64,000 nucleotides of DNA. Origin: Pelomonas sp965229315. Its GTDB lineage: Bacteria > Pseudomonadota > Gammaproteobacteria > Burkholderiales > Burkholderiaceae_C. Below are positions 1-8,262 of this stretch, piece by piece. Where the stretch lies: NCBI RefSeq assembly GCF_965229315.1, contig NZ_CBDDJA010000002.1, positions 3,162,001 to 3,226,000 of the forward strand, read 5' to 3'. How positions within the stretch are numbered: position 1 is the first letter of the stretch; each line of letters opens with the position of its first letter. The notes under the pieces are model-generated. The model was not told where the DNA came from. It worked only from the letters and a program-made list of their open reading frames with translations, and ran no database searches. The position numbers and the translations under genes are program-made.

Positions 1-689
1 TCCGGCTGGCAGATGCGTCGCAGCGCGGCAAGCCCGTCGAGGCGTTCGGCGACAAACCCGATGGCCGGTCCGTCGCCGCCAGCCCCACCGACGCGCTGCA
101 GACCGCGCCTGCGGCGACTGCATCCACCCCACCCCAGACCGCCGCGACGCCCGGCGCCGGCACACCCAATTTCGCGGCCCTGCTGGCCCAGGGTCTGCCC
201 GGCCACGCCGCACCAGCCGACCTCACCACCGTCAGCGGCACCGCCTACGGCCAGGTCCAGGCACCCGTGCACAGCAGCGCCTTCGGTGCCGAGCTGGGCG
301 CGCGCGTCAGCCTGCTGGCGGTGGACGGCCTGCAGACCGCCGAACTGCAGCTCAATCCGGCCGACATGGGGCCTGTGGCCGTGCAGATCGTCGTGGACGG
401 CTCGCAGGCCCAGGTGTCCTTCCATGCCGCCCAGGCCGAGACGCGCCAGGCCCTGGAGCAGAGCATGCCCGACCTGGCCGCCGCGCTGAAGGGCCAGGGG
501 CTGACGCTGTCGGGGGGCGGTGTCTTCCAGCAGGCACCGCGCGACGCCAACCCTTCTGCCGGCGCAGCCGGCGATGACCAGCCGGCCCGCCGCACGTCGC
601 GCGTCGGCGGCGGCGTCGACTCGTCCGCGGCGGCAGGCGCCAGCACCCCCACGCGGCGAACCGTCGGCCTGCTCGACACCTTCGCGTGA
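1..689 (+). CDS. fliK: Flagellar hook-length control protein FliK, C-terminal part
   Basis: The reading frame is open from the left window edge, so the true start lies outside. The C-terminal half carries the hook-length control (Flg_hook) domain, recognisable by the segment ELQLNPADMGPVAVQI followed by a predicted helix rich in A/Q/R. The part before it is Ala/Pro/Thr-rich low-complexity sequence, as in other FliK linkers. FliK is a secreted molecular ruler that switches the flagellar export gate from hook to filament substrates when the hook is complete. The flagellar basal-body genes fliL to fliR follow on the same strand, which supports the call. The last about 40 residues are a disordered Ser/Ala/Arg tail. 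Confidence 0.9.
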   Translation, partial: RLADASQRGKPVEAFGDKPDGRSVAASPTDALQTAPAATASTPPQTAATPGAGTPNFAALLAQGLPGHAAPADLTTVSGTAYGQVQAPVHSSAFGAELGARVSLLAVDGLQTAELQLNPADMGPVAVQIVVDGSQAQVSFHAAQAETRQALEQSMPDLAAALKGQGLTLSGGGVFQQAPRDANPSAGAAGDDQPARRTSRVGGGVDSSAAAGASTPTRRTVGLLDTFA

Positions 690-811
690 TGCTGAAGCGG
701 AAATAGGCACGCGCTGCTCAAGCTAATCCACGCATGCCCGGCAGACCCCGGGTCAATAATCGGCTGATGAAGCGCCCACGGTGAGTGGGCGATGCCTTTC
801 AAGGAGTTCTC

Positions 812-1408
812 ATGGCGACTGCGCCGGCTGCCGAACAGGCCGCGCCCAAGGGCGGCGGCAGCAAGAAGCTGATCATCATCCTGGCCGCCGTGCTGGTGCT
901 CGTGCTGGTGGGTGGCGGTGCGGCCGTCATGCTGCTGAAGAAGAAGCCTGCCGCCGAGGACGAGGACGGCGCGGAGACCACCGAGGCCCCGGTCAAGCCC
1001 AAGGCGCATGCCAAGAGCGACCATCCGCCCACGTTCGTGCCGCTGGACCCCTTCACGGTCAACCTGGCCGACAAGGACGTGGACCGCTTCGCGCAGATCG
1101 GCGTCACGCTGCAGGTCGAGGACCCGAAGTTCGCCGACCAGATCAAGGCCTACATGCCCGCCATCCGCAGCAACGTGCTGATGGTGCTGGCGCACAAGAC
1201 CGCCGTCGAGCTGCTGACCCGCGAGGGCAAGGAAAAGCTCGCCAAGGACATCATGCGCGAGTCGGTGCGGCCGATGGGGATCGAACTGGACGACGAGGAC
1301 GAGGAAGAGGCGCCGGCATCCGCCGCACCGAAGAAGAAAAAGAAGAAGAAGGCCCACGTCGAGAGCCCCATCACCCAGGTCCTGTTTTCCAACTTCATCG
1401 TCCAATGA
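812..1408 (+). CDS. fliL: Flagellar basal body-associated protein FliL
   Basis: A 198-residue single-pass inner-membrane protein that supports the stator and torque in the flagellar motor. After a short cytoplasmic N-terminus comes one transmembrane helix (about residues 20-42), then a linker of acidic and basic residues, then the periplasmic FliL domain with the family-typical FVPLDPFTVNL. The ATG at 812 is preferred over an in-frame GTG at 785 because AAGGAG lies 5 nt upstream of it. Odd feature: a run of seven to eight lysines (about residues 172-179) after an acidic cluster interrupts the domain shortly before the C-terminus. It sits between fliK and fliM as in other gammaproteobacterial and betaproteobacterial fli operons. 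Confidence 0.93.
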   Translation: MATAPAAEQAAPKGGGSKKLIIILAAVLVLVLVGGGAAVMLLKKKPAAEDEDGAETTEAPVKPKAHAKSDHPPTFVPLDPFTVNLADKDVDRFAQIGVTLQVEDPKFADQIKAYMPAIRSNVLMVLAHKTAVELLTREGKEKLAKDIMRESVRPMGIELDDEDEEEAPASAAPKKKKKKKAHVESPITQVLFSNFIVQ

Positions 1409-1481
1409 TGTCCGACTGCACCGACTTCGTCGCCCACCCCGCCCACGGGGCCGCAGGCCGTGACGCCACGGGAGACCTGGC

Positions 1482-2486
1482 ATGAACCAGCAGATCCTGT
1501 CCCAGGACGAAGTCGATGCGCTGCTGCAGGGCATCACCGGCGAGAGCCAGAAGCTCGAGCAGGAGGAGGAGCAGGTCGGCGGCATCCGCGAGTACAACCT
1601 CGCGAGCCAGGAGCGCATCGTCCGTGGGCGCATGCCCACGATGGAGATCATCAACGAGCGGTTCGCGCGCAACATCCGCGTGGGCCTGTTCAACTTCATC
1701 CGCAAGAGCCCCGAGGTCGCCATCGGCGGCATCAAGGTGCAGAAGTACAGCGCCTTCCTGCGCGAGATCGTCGTCCCGACCAACTTCAACATCGTCTCGG
1801 TGAAGCCGCTGCGCGGCAACGGGCTCATCGTCTGCGATCCGACGCTGGTGTTCGCCGTCATCGACTCGCTGTTCGGCGGCATCGGCAAGTTCCATGCGCG
1901 CATCGAGGGCCGCGACTTCTCGCCCACCGAGCAGCGCGTTATCACCCGCATCGTGGAAGTCATCCTCCACGAGTACCACAAGGCCTGGAAGGGCATCTAT
2001 CCGCTGGAGCTGGAATACCAGCGCTCGGAGATGCAGCCCCAGTTCGCCAACATCGCCACGCCCAGCGAGATCGTCGTGTCCACGTCGTTCACGCTGGAGA
2101 TCGGCGAGACCAGCGGCACGATCTACTTCTGCATCCCGTACTCCACGCTGGAGCCCATCCGCGACGTGCTGTATTCCACGACGGTGGGCGATTCCGCCGA
2201 GCCCGACCGGCGCTGGATCAACCTGATGAAGACGCAGATCCAGGCCGCCGAGGTGGAACTGGTCGCCGAGCTCGGCACCGCGCCGGCCACGGTGGAGCAG
2301 TTGCTGGCCTTCAAGCCGGGCGACTTCATCGAACTGGACCTCGAACCCGTCATCCAGACCAAGGTGGACGGCGTGCCGGTGTTCGACTGCCACTACGGCA
2401 CGTCCAACGGCAAGTACGCCCTCAAGATCGACAAGATGCTGACCGGCTCTCAGGAGAGCTGGCTGGGAGCCAAACATGAGTCCTGA
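1482..2486 (+). CDS. fliM: Flagellar motor switch protein FliM
   Basis: A 334-residue C-ring protein that binds phosphorylated CheY and switches rotation direction. The extreme N-terminus carries the conserved CheY-P docking peptide (ILSQDEVDALL, residues 5-15). A middle CheC-like domain follows (about 45-230) and a C-terminal SpoA domain (about 250-325) contacts FliN. Length is usual for the family. Its last 11 bases overlap the start of fliN, consistent with translational coupling of the two switch proteins. Confidence 0.97.
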   Translation: MNQQILSQDEVDALLQGITGESQKLEQEEEQVGGIREYNLASQERIVRGRMPTMEIINERFARNIRVGLFNFIRKSPEVAIGGIKVQKYSAFLREIVVPTNFNIVSVKPLRGNGLIVCDPTLVFAVIDSLFGGIGKFHARIEGRDFSPTEQRVITRIVEVILHEYHKAWKGIYPLELEYQRSEMQPQFANIATPSEIVVSTSFTLEIGETSGTIYFCIPYSTLEPIRDVLYSTTVGDSAEPDRRWINLMKTQIQAAEVELVAELGTAPATVEQLLAFKPGDFIELDLEPVIQTKVDGVPVFDCHYGTSNGKYALKIDKMLTGSQESWLGAKHES

Positions 2487-2919
2487 TTCACCCAGCCAAG
2501 AAGAACAGGATGCGATGGCGGCCGAATGGGCCGCGGCGCTGGCCGAAGCGGCCCCTGCCCCGTCCGTCGCGTCCGAAGTCGCCGAGGCGCCCGAGCAGGT
2601 GTCCACGCCCAGCTTCGCCAATTTCACGCCCACCCACGCGGGCGGACCGGCGGGCGACATCAACATGATCCTGGACATCCCCGTCCAGCTCACCGTCGAA
2701 CTCGGCCGCACCCGCATCCCGATCAAGAACATCCTGCAGCTGGCGCAAGGCTCGGTCGTCGAGCTGGACGCGCTGGCCGGCGAGCCCATGGACGTGCTCG
2801 TCAACGGCTACCTGATCGCCCAGGGCGAGGTGGTGGTGGTGAACGACAAGTTCGGCATCCGGCTGACGGACATCGTCACGCCCTCCGAGCGCATGCGCCG
2901 CCTGTCCAAGTCGGCCTGA
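2476..2919 (+). CDS. fliN: Flagellar motor switch protein FliN
   Basis: A 147-residue C-ring protein. The first 60 residues are an acidic Ala/Pro-rich linker. The C-terminal SpoA domain (about 65-142) shows the family pattern LDIPVQLTVELGRTRIPIK and NGYLIAQGEVVVVNDKFGIR. It forms the lower part of the switch with FliM and also docks the export ATPase complex. It overlaps the 3' end of fliM by 11 nt. Confidence 0.96.
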   Translation: MSPDSPSQEEQDAMAAEWAAALAEAAPAPSVASEVAEAPEQVSTPSFANFTPTHAGGPAGDINMILDIPVQLTVELGRTRIPIKNILQLAQGSVVELDALAGEPMDVLVNGYLIAQGEVVVVNDKFGIRLTDIVTPSERMRRLSKSA

Positions 2920-3006
2920 TCTGTCGCCCGGTCGCCGGACAAGGGCAGCTTTGCGCTGCCACTTGGGGCGTTCGGACGCTCAAGTCGGTCCGCAGAATGC
3001 CGAGGC

Positions 3007-3327
3007 ATGAACACCGCCGGCCTGCTCCCCTTCCTCTGGTTCCTCGGCATCGTCGCGCTGATCCCGGTCGCGCTGTGGCTGCTCAAGCGCACGCCGATGG
3101 GCGGCGCGGCGGCGGCCGGCGTGCTGCGCCTGGTGGCCCAGTTGCCCACGGCGCCCAACCAGCGACTGCTCGTCGTCGAGGTCGGCCAGGGCGAGGACCG
3201 GCGCTGGCTGGTGCTGGGCACCACGGCGCAGAGCATCACCACGCTGCACGTCATGCCGCCGCAGGCCGAGCCTGTCGCACCCGCCTCGTTCGCCAAGCTG
3301 CTGAGCAAGGAGCGCCAAGATGTCTGA
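3007..3327 (+). CDS. fliO: Flagellar export apparatus protein FliO
   Basis: A 106-residue membrane protein with one N-terminal transmembrane helix (about 5-25, FLWFLGIVALIPVALWLL) and a small cytoplasmic domain ending in FAKLLSKERQ, typical of short FliO proteins. FliO acts as a scaffold for assembly of the FliP ring of the flagellar type III export gate. Sequence conservation in this family is low, so the call leans on position between fliN and fliP. It overlaps the annotated fliP start by 8 nt. Confidence 0.88.
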   Translation: MNTAGLLPFLWFLGIVALIPVALWLLKRTPMGGAAAAGVLRLVAQLPTAPNQRLLVVEVGQGEDRRWLVLGTTAQSITTLHVMPPQAEPVAPASFAKLLSKERQDV

Positions 3328-4258
3328 GCCCCTCGCGCAGCCGACGCAGCGGCTGCCCTTCGGCAGGCACGACGAGTCCTCAGGACTCACCGTGTCCGGC
3401 CTCAGCCCCCGAGGGGACGGCGATGCTTGCGGCGTCCAGCCGCAAGCACATCGCCCGCGGGCCGGCTTGGGGCGGCCCGGCGCTCGGCCCTCGGCTTCAC
3501 ACGCCGCGGGCCAACTGAAGTCGGTGCTGGGGCTGGCGCTGCTGGTTGCGGCAGGCGGTGCCCTCGCCCAGGCCCAGACACCGCCGGCCACGCTGCCGCT
3601 GCTGATCGGCCAGGGCAGTGGCGGCGGCAACTATTCGGTGCCCATCCAGACGCTGCTGTTCTTCACGGCCCTGGGCTTCCTGCCGGCGGTCATCCTGATG
3701 ATGACGGCGTTCACGCGCATCGCCATCGTGCTGAGCCTGATGCGCCAGGCGCTGGGCACGCAGGCCGCGCCGCCCAACCAGGTCATCGTGGGCCTGTCCC
3801 TGTTCCTGACCTTCTTCGTCATGAGCCCGACGCTGGACAAGGTCTATGCCGAGGCCTGGCAGCCCTACAGCGCCGGGCAGATCCAGTTCGACGAGGCCTT
3901 GAAGCGCGCCGAGGTGCCAATGCGCGGCTTCATGCTCAAGCAGACCCGCCAGGCCGACGTGGCGCTGTTCTCGCGGCTGGCCAAGCTGGAAAGCAGCGTC
4001 AAGCCCGAGGACGTGCCCTTCAAGGTGCTGGTGCCGGCGTTCGTCACCAGCGAGCTGAAGAGTGCCTTCCAGATCGCCTTCCTGGTCTTCATCCCCTTCC
4101 TCGTCATCGACATGATCGTGGCGAGCGTGCTGATGAGCCTGGGGATGATGATGCTGTCGCCCGTGCTCGTCGCCCTGCCCTTCAAGCTGATGCTGTTTGT
4201 CCTGGCGGACGGCTGGAACCTGCTGCTCGGCTCCCTGGCTGCCAGCTTCGTGACCTGA
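3320..4258 (+). CDS. fliP: Flagellar export gate protein FliP with an unusual N-terminal extension
   Basis: The body from about residue 69 is normal FliP: a cleavable signal-like helix (VLGLALLVAAGGALA), then the four membrane segments of the export gate with QTLLFFTALGFLPA and LVFIPFLVIDMIVASVLMSL. FliP normally has about 245-255 residues. Here the ATG at 3320, which has AAGGAG 7 nt upstream, gives 312 residues. The additional 68 residues (3320-3523) are Arg/Gly/Pro-rich and are encoded by DNA that matches the dispersed intergenic repeat found at 4598, 10197 and 48899. An in-frame GTG at 3524 would give a normal-length FliP. The product is certain; which start is used is not. Confidence 0.93.
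   Translation: MSEPLAQPTQRLPFGRHDESSGLTVSGLSPRGDGDACGVQPQAHRPRAGLGRPGARPSASHAAGQLKSVLGLALLVAAGGALAQAQTPPATLPLLIGQGSGGGNYSVPIQTLLFFTALGFLPAVILMMTAFTRIAIVLSLMRQALGTQAAPPNQVIVGLSLFLTFFVMSPTLDKVYAEAWQPYSAGQIQFDEALKRAEVPMRGFMLKQTRQADVALFSRLAKLESSVKPEDVPFKVLVPAFVTSELKSAFQIAFLVFIPFLVIDMIVASVLMSLGMMMLSPVLVALPFKLMLFVLADGWNLLLGSLAASFVT
3327..3490 (+). repeat. Dispersed GC-rich repeat, copy 1 (inside the fliP 5' end)
   Basis: This stretch begins with GCCCCTCGCGCAGCCGACGC, holds GAGGGGACGGCGATGCTTG, and ends at 3462-3490 with a block that reads like GGCGGCCCGGCGCTCGGCCC. The same blocks recur at 48899-48972 (both parts), 4598-4628 (first part) and 10197-10226 (last part, opposite strand). Here it is translated in frame as the N-terminus of FliP. 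Confidence 0.6.
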
Positions 4259-4320
4259 TGCCCTCGCGGAACAGACGATCGAACGCAACGAGCCGCGCCG
4301 TCACCCACTGACTGAGACCC

Positions 4321-4590
4321 ATGGACGCACAACAAGTCTTCACCTTCGGCCAGCAAGGCCTGTACATGCTGATGCTGGTGGCCGCACCCATCCTGATCGT
4401 CGTGCTGCTCGTGGGCGTCACCGTCAGCGTCTTCCAGGCGGCCACGCAGATCAACGAGGCGACGCTGTCCTTCGTGCCCAAGGTGGTCGCCGCGATCCTG
4501 ACGCTGGCGGTCGCGGGGCCCTGGATGGTGACGGAACTGGTGGAGTACATCCAGCGCACGTTGATGACCATTCCGTCGGTCGTGGGCTAG
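4321..4590 (+). CDS. fliQ: Flagellar export gate protein FliQ
   Basis: An 89-residue inner-membrane protein of the flagellar type III export gate, with two transmembrane helices (about 15-38 and 50-75) and the family signature QATTQINEATLSFVPK-like sequence (here AATQINEATLSFVPKVV). Length is exactly that of the family. It lies between fliP and fliR as expected. Confidence 0.97.
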   Translation: MDAQQVFTFGQQGLYMLMLVAAPILIVVLLVGVTVSVFQAATQINEATLSFVPKVVAAILTLAVAGPWMVTELVEYIQRTLMTIPSVVG

Positions 4591-4597
4591 GTCATGC

Positions 4598-4628
4598 GGC
4601 CCCTCGCCCTGTCTTGCCCAGCCGAACG
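4598..4628 (+). repeat. Dispersed GC-rich repeat, copy 2 (partial)
   Basis: The fliQ-fliR gap holds GGCCCCTCGCCCTGTCTTGC followed by CCAGCCGAACG. This closely matches the first block of the copy downstream of comF (48899-48929), differing at a few positions. The second block is not recognisable here. Confidence 0.55.
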
Positions 4629-4674
4629 TGGCCCAGCGCACGGCCCGCGGGTTCAAACGCTGCGGTGACCTGAC

Positions 4675-5439
4675 GTGTTTTCAGTCACCGAAGCCCAACT
4701 GCTCGCGTGGTTGAACCCGCTGCTGTGGCCATTCATCCGCACGCTGGCGCTGTTTGCCGGCATGCCCACCTTCAGCCAGCGCAACGTGCCGCTCAGGTTG
4801 CGCGTCGGCCTGTCCCTGTTCATCGCCGTCGCATGCCAGCCTTCTCTGCCCCAGATGCCGTCGATGCCTCTGGACTCGCTGCCCCTGCTGACGCTGCTCG
4901 TGGCACAGCAACTGCTGATCGGCCTGGCCATGGGCTTCGCGGTGCGCATCGTGTTCGCCGCGCTGGAGTTCGCGGGGGAAGTCATCGGCCTGCAGATGGG
5001 GCTGAACTTCGCCGGCTTCTTCGACCCAGGCACCGGTGCCCAGGGCACGGCCAGCGCGCGCTTCTTCGGCAGCATGGTCGCGTTCCTGTTCATCGCCATC
5101 AACGGCCACCTGCTGCTCATCAACGCGCTGGTGCAGAGCTTCCACGCCTTCCCGGTGGGTGCCGAGCCCTTCGCCTTCCTGCGCGTGGCCATGCCGCAGC
5201 AATGGGGGGCGGAGATCTTCAGCATCGGCCTGTGGATCGCCCTGCCGCTGATCACGATGCTGCTGTTCGTGAACCTGGTGCTGGGCGTGATCTCACGCGT
5301 GGCGCCGCAGATCGGCGTGTTCTCCGTGGGCTTTCCGCTGACGGTCAGCGTGGGCCTGATCGGCATGGTGGCCACACTGCCGCTGATGCAGACGCCGTTC
5401 ACGGTGGCGCTGGAGCGGCTGCTGGCGGCGTTCTCCTAG
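4675..5439 (+). CDS. fliR: Flagellar export gate protein FliR
   Basis: A 254-residue polytopic inner-membrane protein with about six hydrophobic segments, completing the FliPQR export gate. Family features include LAGMPTFSQRNVPLRLRVGL-like sequence near residue 23-42 and EVIGLQMGLNFAGFFDP in the middle. The start is a GTG at 4675; no ATG lies near. It is the last clear gene of the fli operon. Confidence 0.96.
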   Translation: MFSVTEAQLLAWLNPLLWPFIRTLALFAGMPTFSQRNVPLRLRVGLSLFIAVACQPSLPQMPSMPLDSLPLLTLLVAQQLLIGLAMGFAVRIVFAALEFAGEVIGLQMGLNFAGFFDPGTGAQGTASARFFGSMVAFLFIAINGHLLLINALVQSFHAFPVGAEPFAFLRVAMPQQWGAEIFSIGLWIALPLITMLLFVNLVLGVISRVAPQIGVFSVGFPLTVSVGLIGMVATLPLMQTPFTVALERLLAAFS

Positions 5440-5595
5440 GCGTGTCAGCACAACGGCTTGTCCGCCGCGCCTGCAGTTCATCCGGCGCAGCTCGCGCTTG
5501 ATCGCAGGCGCCTGGAAGCGCGGCGGCTCAATGCCGAAACTGGCTCCATCGAACAAGCCATCACGCGGTTCGACACCCACCCCAAGGAGCGCACC

Positions 5596-5862
5596 ATGAA
5601 CCTGCACACCGCCTTCACCGCCGCCGTCCTGGCCTTCTCCGCCGTCGCCACCCAGGCCGCCCCGCAGGCCACCGTCAAGCTGGAGCGCGTCGTCGTCACC
5701 GGCAAGGCCACGCAGATCGCGCAACTGCCCCGTGTCGTCGTGACCGGCTATGCGCAACGTGAAGTCGCCCAACTGCCGCGCGTCGTCGTCACCGGCTACA
5801 GCGCAGCCACGCTGGCCCGCCAGACGCTGGCGGCCGCCCAGAGCCCCGTGAAGCGCGGCTGA
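5596..5862 (+). CDS. Small secreted protein with three VVVTG repeats, function unknown
   Basis: An 88-residue protein starting at ATG 5596, with AAGGAG 6 nt upstream; a longer frame from 5458 lacks such a site. Residues 1-22 form a signal peptide (MNLHTAFTAAVLAFSAVATQ, cleavage likely after the following Ala-Ala). The mature part contains three tandem units of about 17 residues ending in VVVTG: LERVVVTGKA, LPRVVVTGYA and LPRVVVTGYS, linked by short Gln/Ala/Arg segments. The VVVTG string resembles the segment after the TonB box in TonB-dependent receptor plugs, but no barrel follows. I do not recognise a characterised family. It follows fliR by 156 nt on the same strand but need not be flagellar. 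Confidence 0.75.
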   Translation: MNLHTAFTAAVLAFSAVATQAAPQATVKLERVVVTGKATQIAQLPRVVVTGYAQREVAQLPRVVVTGYSAATLARQTLAAAQSPVKRG

Positions 5863-5910
5863 ACCAGGCCTCGTCCGCAGATGCGATCGACACCTTTTTC
5901 CACCACCGCC

Positions 5911-5956
5911 GAGCCGAACCGCCAGTGCTGCTGAGTCAGCACTGCCGATTCGGCTC
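5911..5956. terminator. Long near-perfect hairpin between convergent genes
   Basis: Arms 5911-5930 and 5937-5956 pair over 20 bases with two mismatches around a 6-nt loop. It lies between the converging small repeat protein and the PEP-CTERM gene and probably ends transcription from both sides. Neither side has a clear downstream T-run, so a classical intrinsic terminator is not proven. Confidence 0.55.
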
Positions 5957-5976
5957 GCTCGGTTTGCGCGACCCCC

Positions 5977-6843
5977 TCAGGCGCGGCGACGGCGCAGCAC
6001 CGCCAGGCCCAGCAGGCCCGTGCCCATCAGCAGCCAGGTCTGTGCCTCCGGCACGGCGCTGACGGTCAGGCCCGACAGCGTGCCGTTGTAGGTGCCCAGC
6101 AGCGTGGCCGCACCTGTGCTGAGGTTGATGCTGTAGATGCCGGTCGCCAGCGACGTGCCCGCATCGACGTTGAACGCGGCGAAGGCCTGTCCGGCGCCTG
6201 TGATCTCGAAACCATTGGCCTTGAGCACATCCACACCCAGCGAACCCACGGTCGTGATGGTCGGCGTGTTGAACGCCGTGGTCGCCATCGCCAGCGTGTC
6301 GTTGTTGGCGTCGATGTAGTACAGCGTCGTGCTGGCCGGCGCACTGGCGGGCAGCAGCATCGAGTTGCTGTAGGCCACGCCGGAATAGCCAGGGGCGATG
6401 GTGTTGGCTTCGTTGCCGACCAGGCCGGTCGCCGCGTTGATCGCAAAGTTGCCGCCGGCCGAGCTCACCAGCCGCAGCGATGCCGCCGTGCCGAAGTCGG
6501 CCACCGGGTTGAAGTCGATGCCGTAGCCGAGGTTGGCCTGGATGACCGGGCTGCTCAGCGCCGCCACGAAGGTGGCCGCGCCCGTCATCTCGTCGATGGT
6601 GTAGATCCGGTTGGACAGGCTGATGCCGTACACCTTGCCGTCCTTGGGCCGGATGTCGATGCCCACGAAGCGGTCGCCGTCGGCGAGGCCCGTGATGTCG
6701 ATGTTGGTGGCCGCGCCGATGTTGGTGGTGTCGAAGCGGCTGAGCTGGTTCTGGCTGTTCAAGCCGATCAGCGTCACCGCCTGCGAGGACGCGCAGGCAA
6801 GAAGGGCAACGGCAGCGAGTGAATGGCGAAGGGCGGAAGGCAT
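5977..6843 (-). CDS. PEP-CTERM anchored DUF4394 surface protein
   Basis: A 288-residue exported protein. Residues 1-23 are a signal peptide ending near SSQA. The central part (about 25-255) reads as the DUF4394 beta-rich fold (LIGLNSQNQLSRFDTTN, DRFVGIDIRPKDGKVYGIS). The C-terminus is a PEP-CTERM sorting signal: a VPEAQTW motif, a hydrophobic helix and a terminal RRRR cluster, the target of an EpsH-type exosortase that delivers proteins to the cell surface or exopolysaccharide. No exosortase gene is present in the window. The gene stands alone, with 100 nt between it and the permease gene upstream. Confidence 0.88.
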   Translation of the reverse strand: MPSALRHSLAAVALLACASSQAVTLIGLNSQNQLSRFDTTNIGAATNIDITGLADGDRFVGIDIRPKDGKVYGISLSNRIYTIDEMTGAATFVAALSSPVIQANLGYGIDFNPVADFGTAASLRLVSSAGGNFAINAATGLVGNEANTIAPGYSGVAYSNSMLLPASAPASTTLYYIDANNDTLAMATTAFNTPTITTVGSLGVDVLKANGFEITGAGQAFAAFNVDAGTSLATGIYSINLSTGAATLLGTYNGTLSGLTVSAVPEAQTWLLMGTGLLGLAVLRRRRA

Positions 6844-6943
6844 CGGCGGCTCCTGTGTAAAGAAATGTGGGCAGACCCCGTTCCTTACGCCCCCAACACG
6901 GAGCCGGATGCACGATCCGGTGCCTCCCCCTAGTTCGACTGGA

Positions 6944-8260
6944 TCACAGCTCGCGCAGCGCCGCCGTCACCGGCAGCGAAGCCGCCCGCACCGCCGGGAA
7001 CAGGCCACCCACGAAACCGATGGCCAGCGCCCACTTGATGCCTTCCCACAGCAGGCCGGGCGACACGCGCAGGCTGAAGCTCAGCTTGCCGACCGAGCCG
7101 GCCGCCATCGTGGAGGCCTCGAAGCCGTTGAAGACCGCCCAGGCCAGCAAGCCGCCGATGGCCCCGCCGATCAGCGCCAGCAGCATGGTCTCCAGCATCA
7201 CGGCCACGACGACCGGCATGCCGCGAAAGCCGATGGCGCGCAGCGTGGCGATCTCGCGGGCGCGCGTGGCCACGGCCGCGAACATCGTGTTCAGCGCGCC
7301 GAACAGCGCCCCCACGGCCATGATGGCGCCCACGGTGATGCCGATGATGCGCAGCACCTTGGTCATCTGCTCGCTCTGCTTGGCGAAGAAGTCCAGCGTG
7401 GTGCTGGCCTTGACCTTGAGCTGCGGGTTGGCGTCGAGTGCGTCGCTGAAGGCCTTGATCGCCGCCGGGCTGTCCAGCTTGACCGTGGCCGAGTTGCGGC
7501 CGCTGCCGCGCTTGTAGGCGTCGTTGACGACGTTGGCATCGGCCCACAGCTCCGACTCCATCGCGTCGCCCGACGCGAAGATGCCGACGATGGTCCACGG
7601 CTGGTTGCCCAGCTTCAGCGTGCCGCCCACCTTCAGCCCCTCGAACTGGCGCACCGCGCCCTTGCCGATGACCAGCTCGCGCAGCCCCGGCTGGAAGGTC
7701 CGGCCTTCGATGATCTTGACGTTGGGCCGCACGACGAACGCCGCCTCGCTGATGCCGCGCACCTGCGCGCTGCCTTCGTCGCCCGTCTTGCTGCCCCTGA
7801 CCGGCAGGTTGGCCGCCGCCACCGTCTCGGCCGAGATGATGGGCTCGCCCTTGGCGTTGCGGGCCACACCCGGCGCCTGCTCGATCTGCACGATGTCTTC
7901 CCGGCTCAGCGAGGACGACACCTCGTTGGCCGACGCGCCGCGCATGACGATGGCCGTGTCCAGGCTGCCCGAGTTGCGCAGCGTCTGCGCATAGCCCTCG
8001 GCCATGGCCAGCAGCGCCACCAGCACGCCCACCACGCCGGCGATGCCCACGACGATGACGGCCGACGAGCCCAGCCGCTGCGTCAGCGTGCTGATGCCCA
8101 CCGCCGCGACCGAGCGGGTCTGCGCGCCGCTGCGGAACAGGAACATCCACAGCGCCAGCAGCACGGCGAGGGCCAGCGCGCCCTGCCAGGGCATTGCGAC
8201 CCATGCAGCGAGCATGACGGCCACCAGCAGAAAGAGTCCGAGGTTCTTCAGGAACTTCAT
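6944..8260 (-). CDS. MacB/FtsX-type ABC transporter permease (second permease)
   Basis: A 438-residue permease with a MacB-like periplasmic core (about 75-270) and an FtsX domain with three C-terminal transmembrane helices. Start chosen at ATG 8260, two bases after the stop of the upstream permease; the open frame runs further upstream but only as a shadow. Two hydrophobic helices lie at the N-terminus, one more than is usual. It ends the adaptor-ATPase-permease-permease set and probably forms a heterodimeric exporter with its neighbour. Confidence 0.88.
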   Translation of the reverse strand: MKFLKNLGLFLLVAVMLAAWVAMPWQGALALAVLLALWMFLFRSGAQTRSVAAVGISTLTQRLGSSAVIVVGIAGVVGVLVALLAMAEGYAQTLRNSGSLDTAIVMRGASANEVSSSLSREDIVQIEQAPGVARNAKGEPIISAETVAAANLPVRGSKTGDEGSAQVRGISEAAFVVRPNVKIIEGRTFQPGLRELVIGKGAVRQFEGLKVGGTLKLGNQPWTIVGIFASGDAMESELWADANVVNDAYKRGSGRNSATVKLDSPAAIKAFSDALDANPQLKVKASTTLDFFAKQSEQMTKVLRIIGITVGAIMAVGALFGALNTMFAAVATRAREIATLRAIGFRGMPVVVAVMLETMLLALIGGAIGGLLAWAVFNGFEASTMAAGSVGKLSFSLRVSPGLLWEGIKWALAIGFVGGLFPAVRAASLPVTAALREL

Positions 8261-8262
8261 GG

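Noticed and set aside
690..811. Sigma-54 or sigma-28 promoter before fliL
   Set aside because: GG and GC elements near 707 have the wrong spacing, and no acceptable sigma-28 pair was found.
245..1996. Long minus-strand open frame opposite fliK, fliL and fliM
   Set aside because: It mirrors real genes on the plus strand; composition is that of an antisense frame in high-GC DNA and no domain is recognisable.
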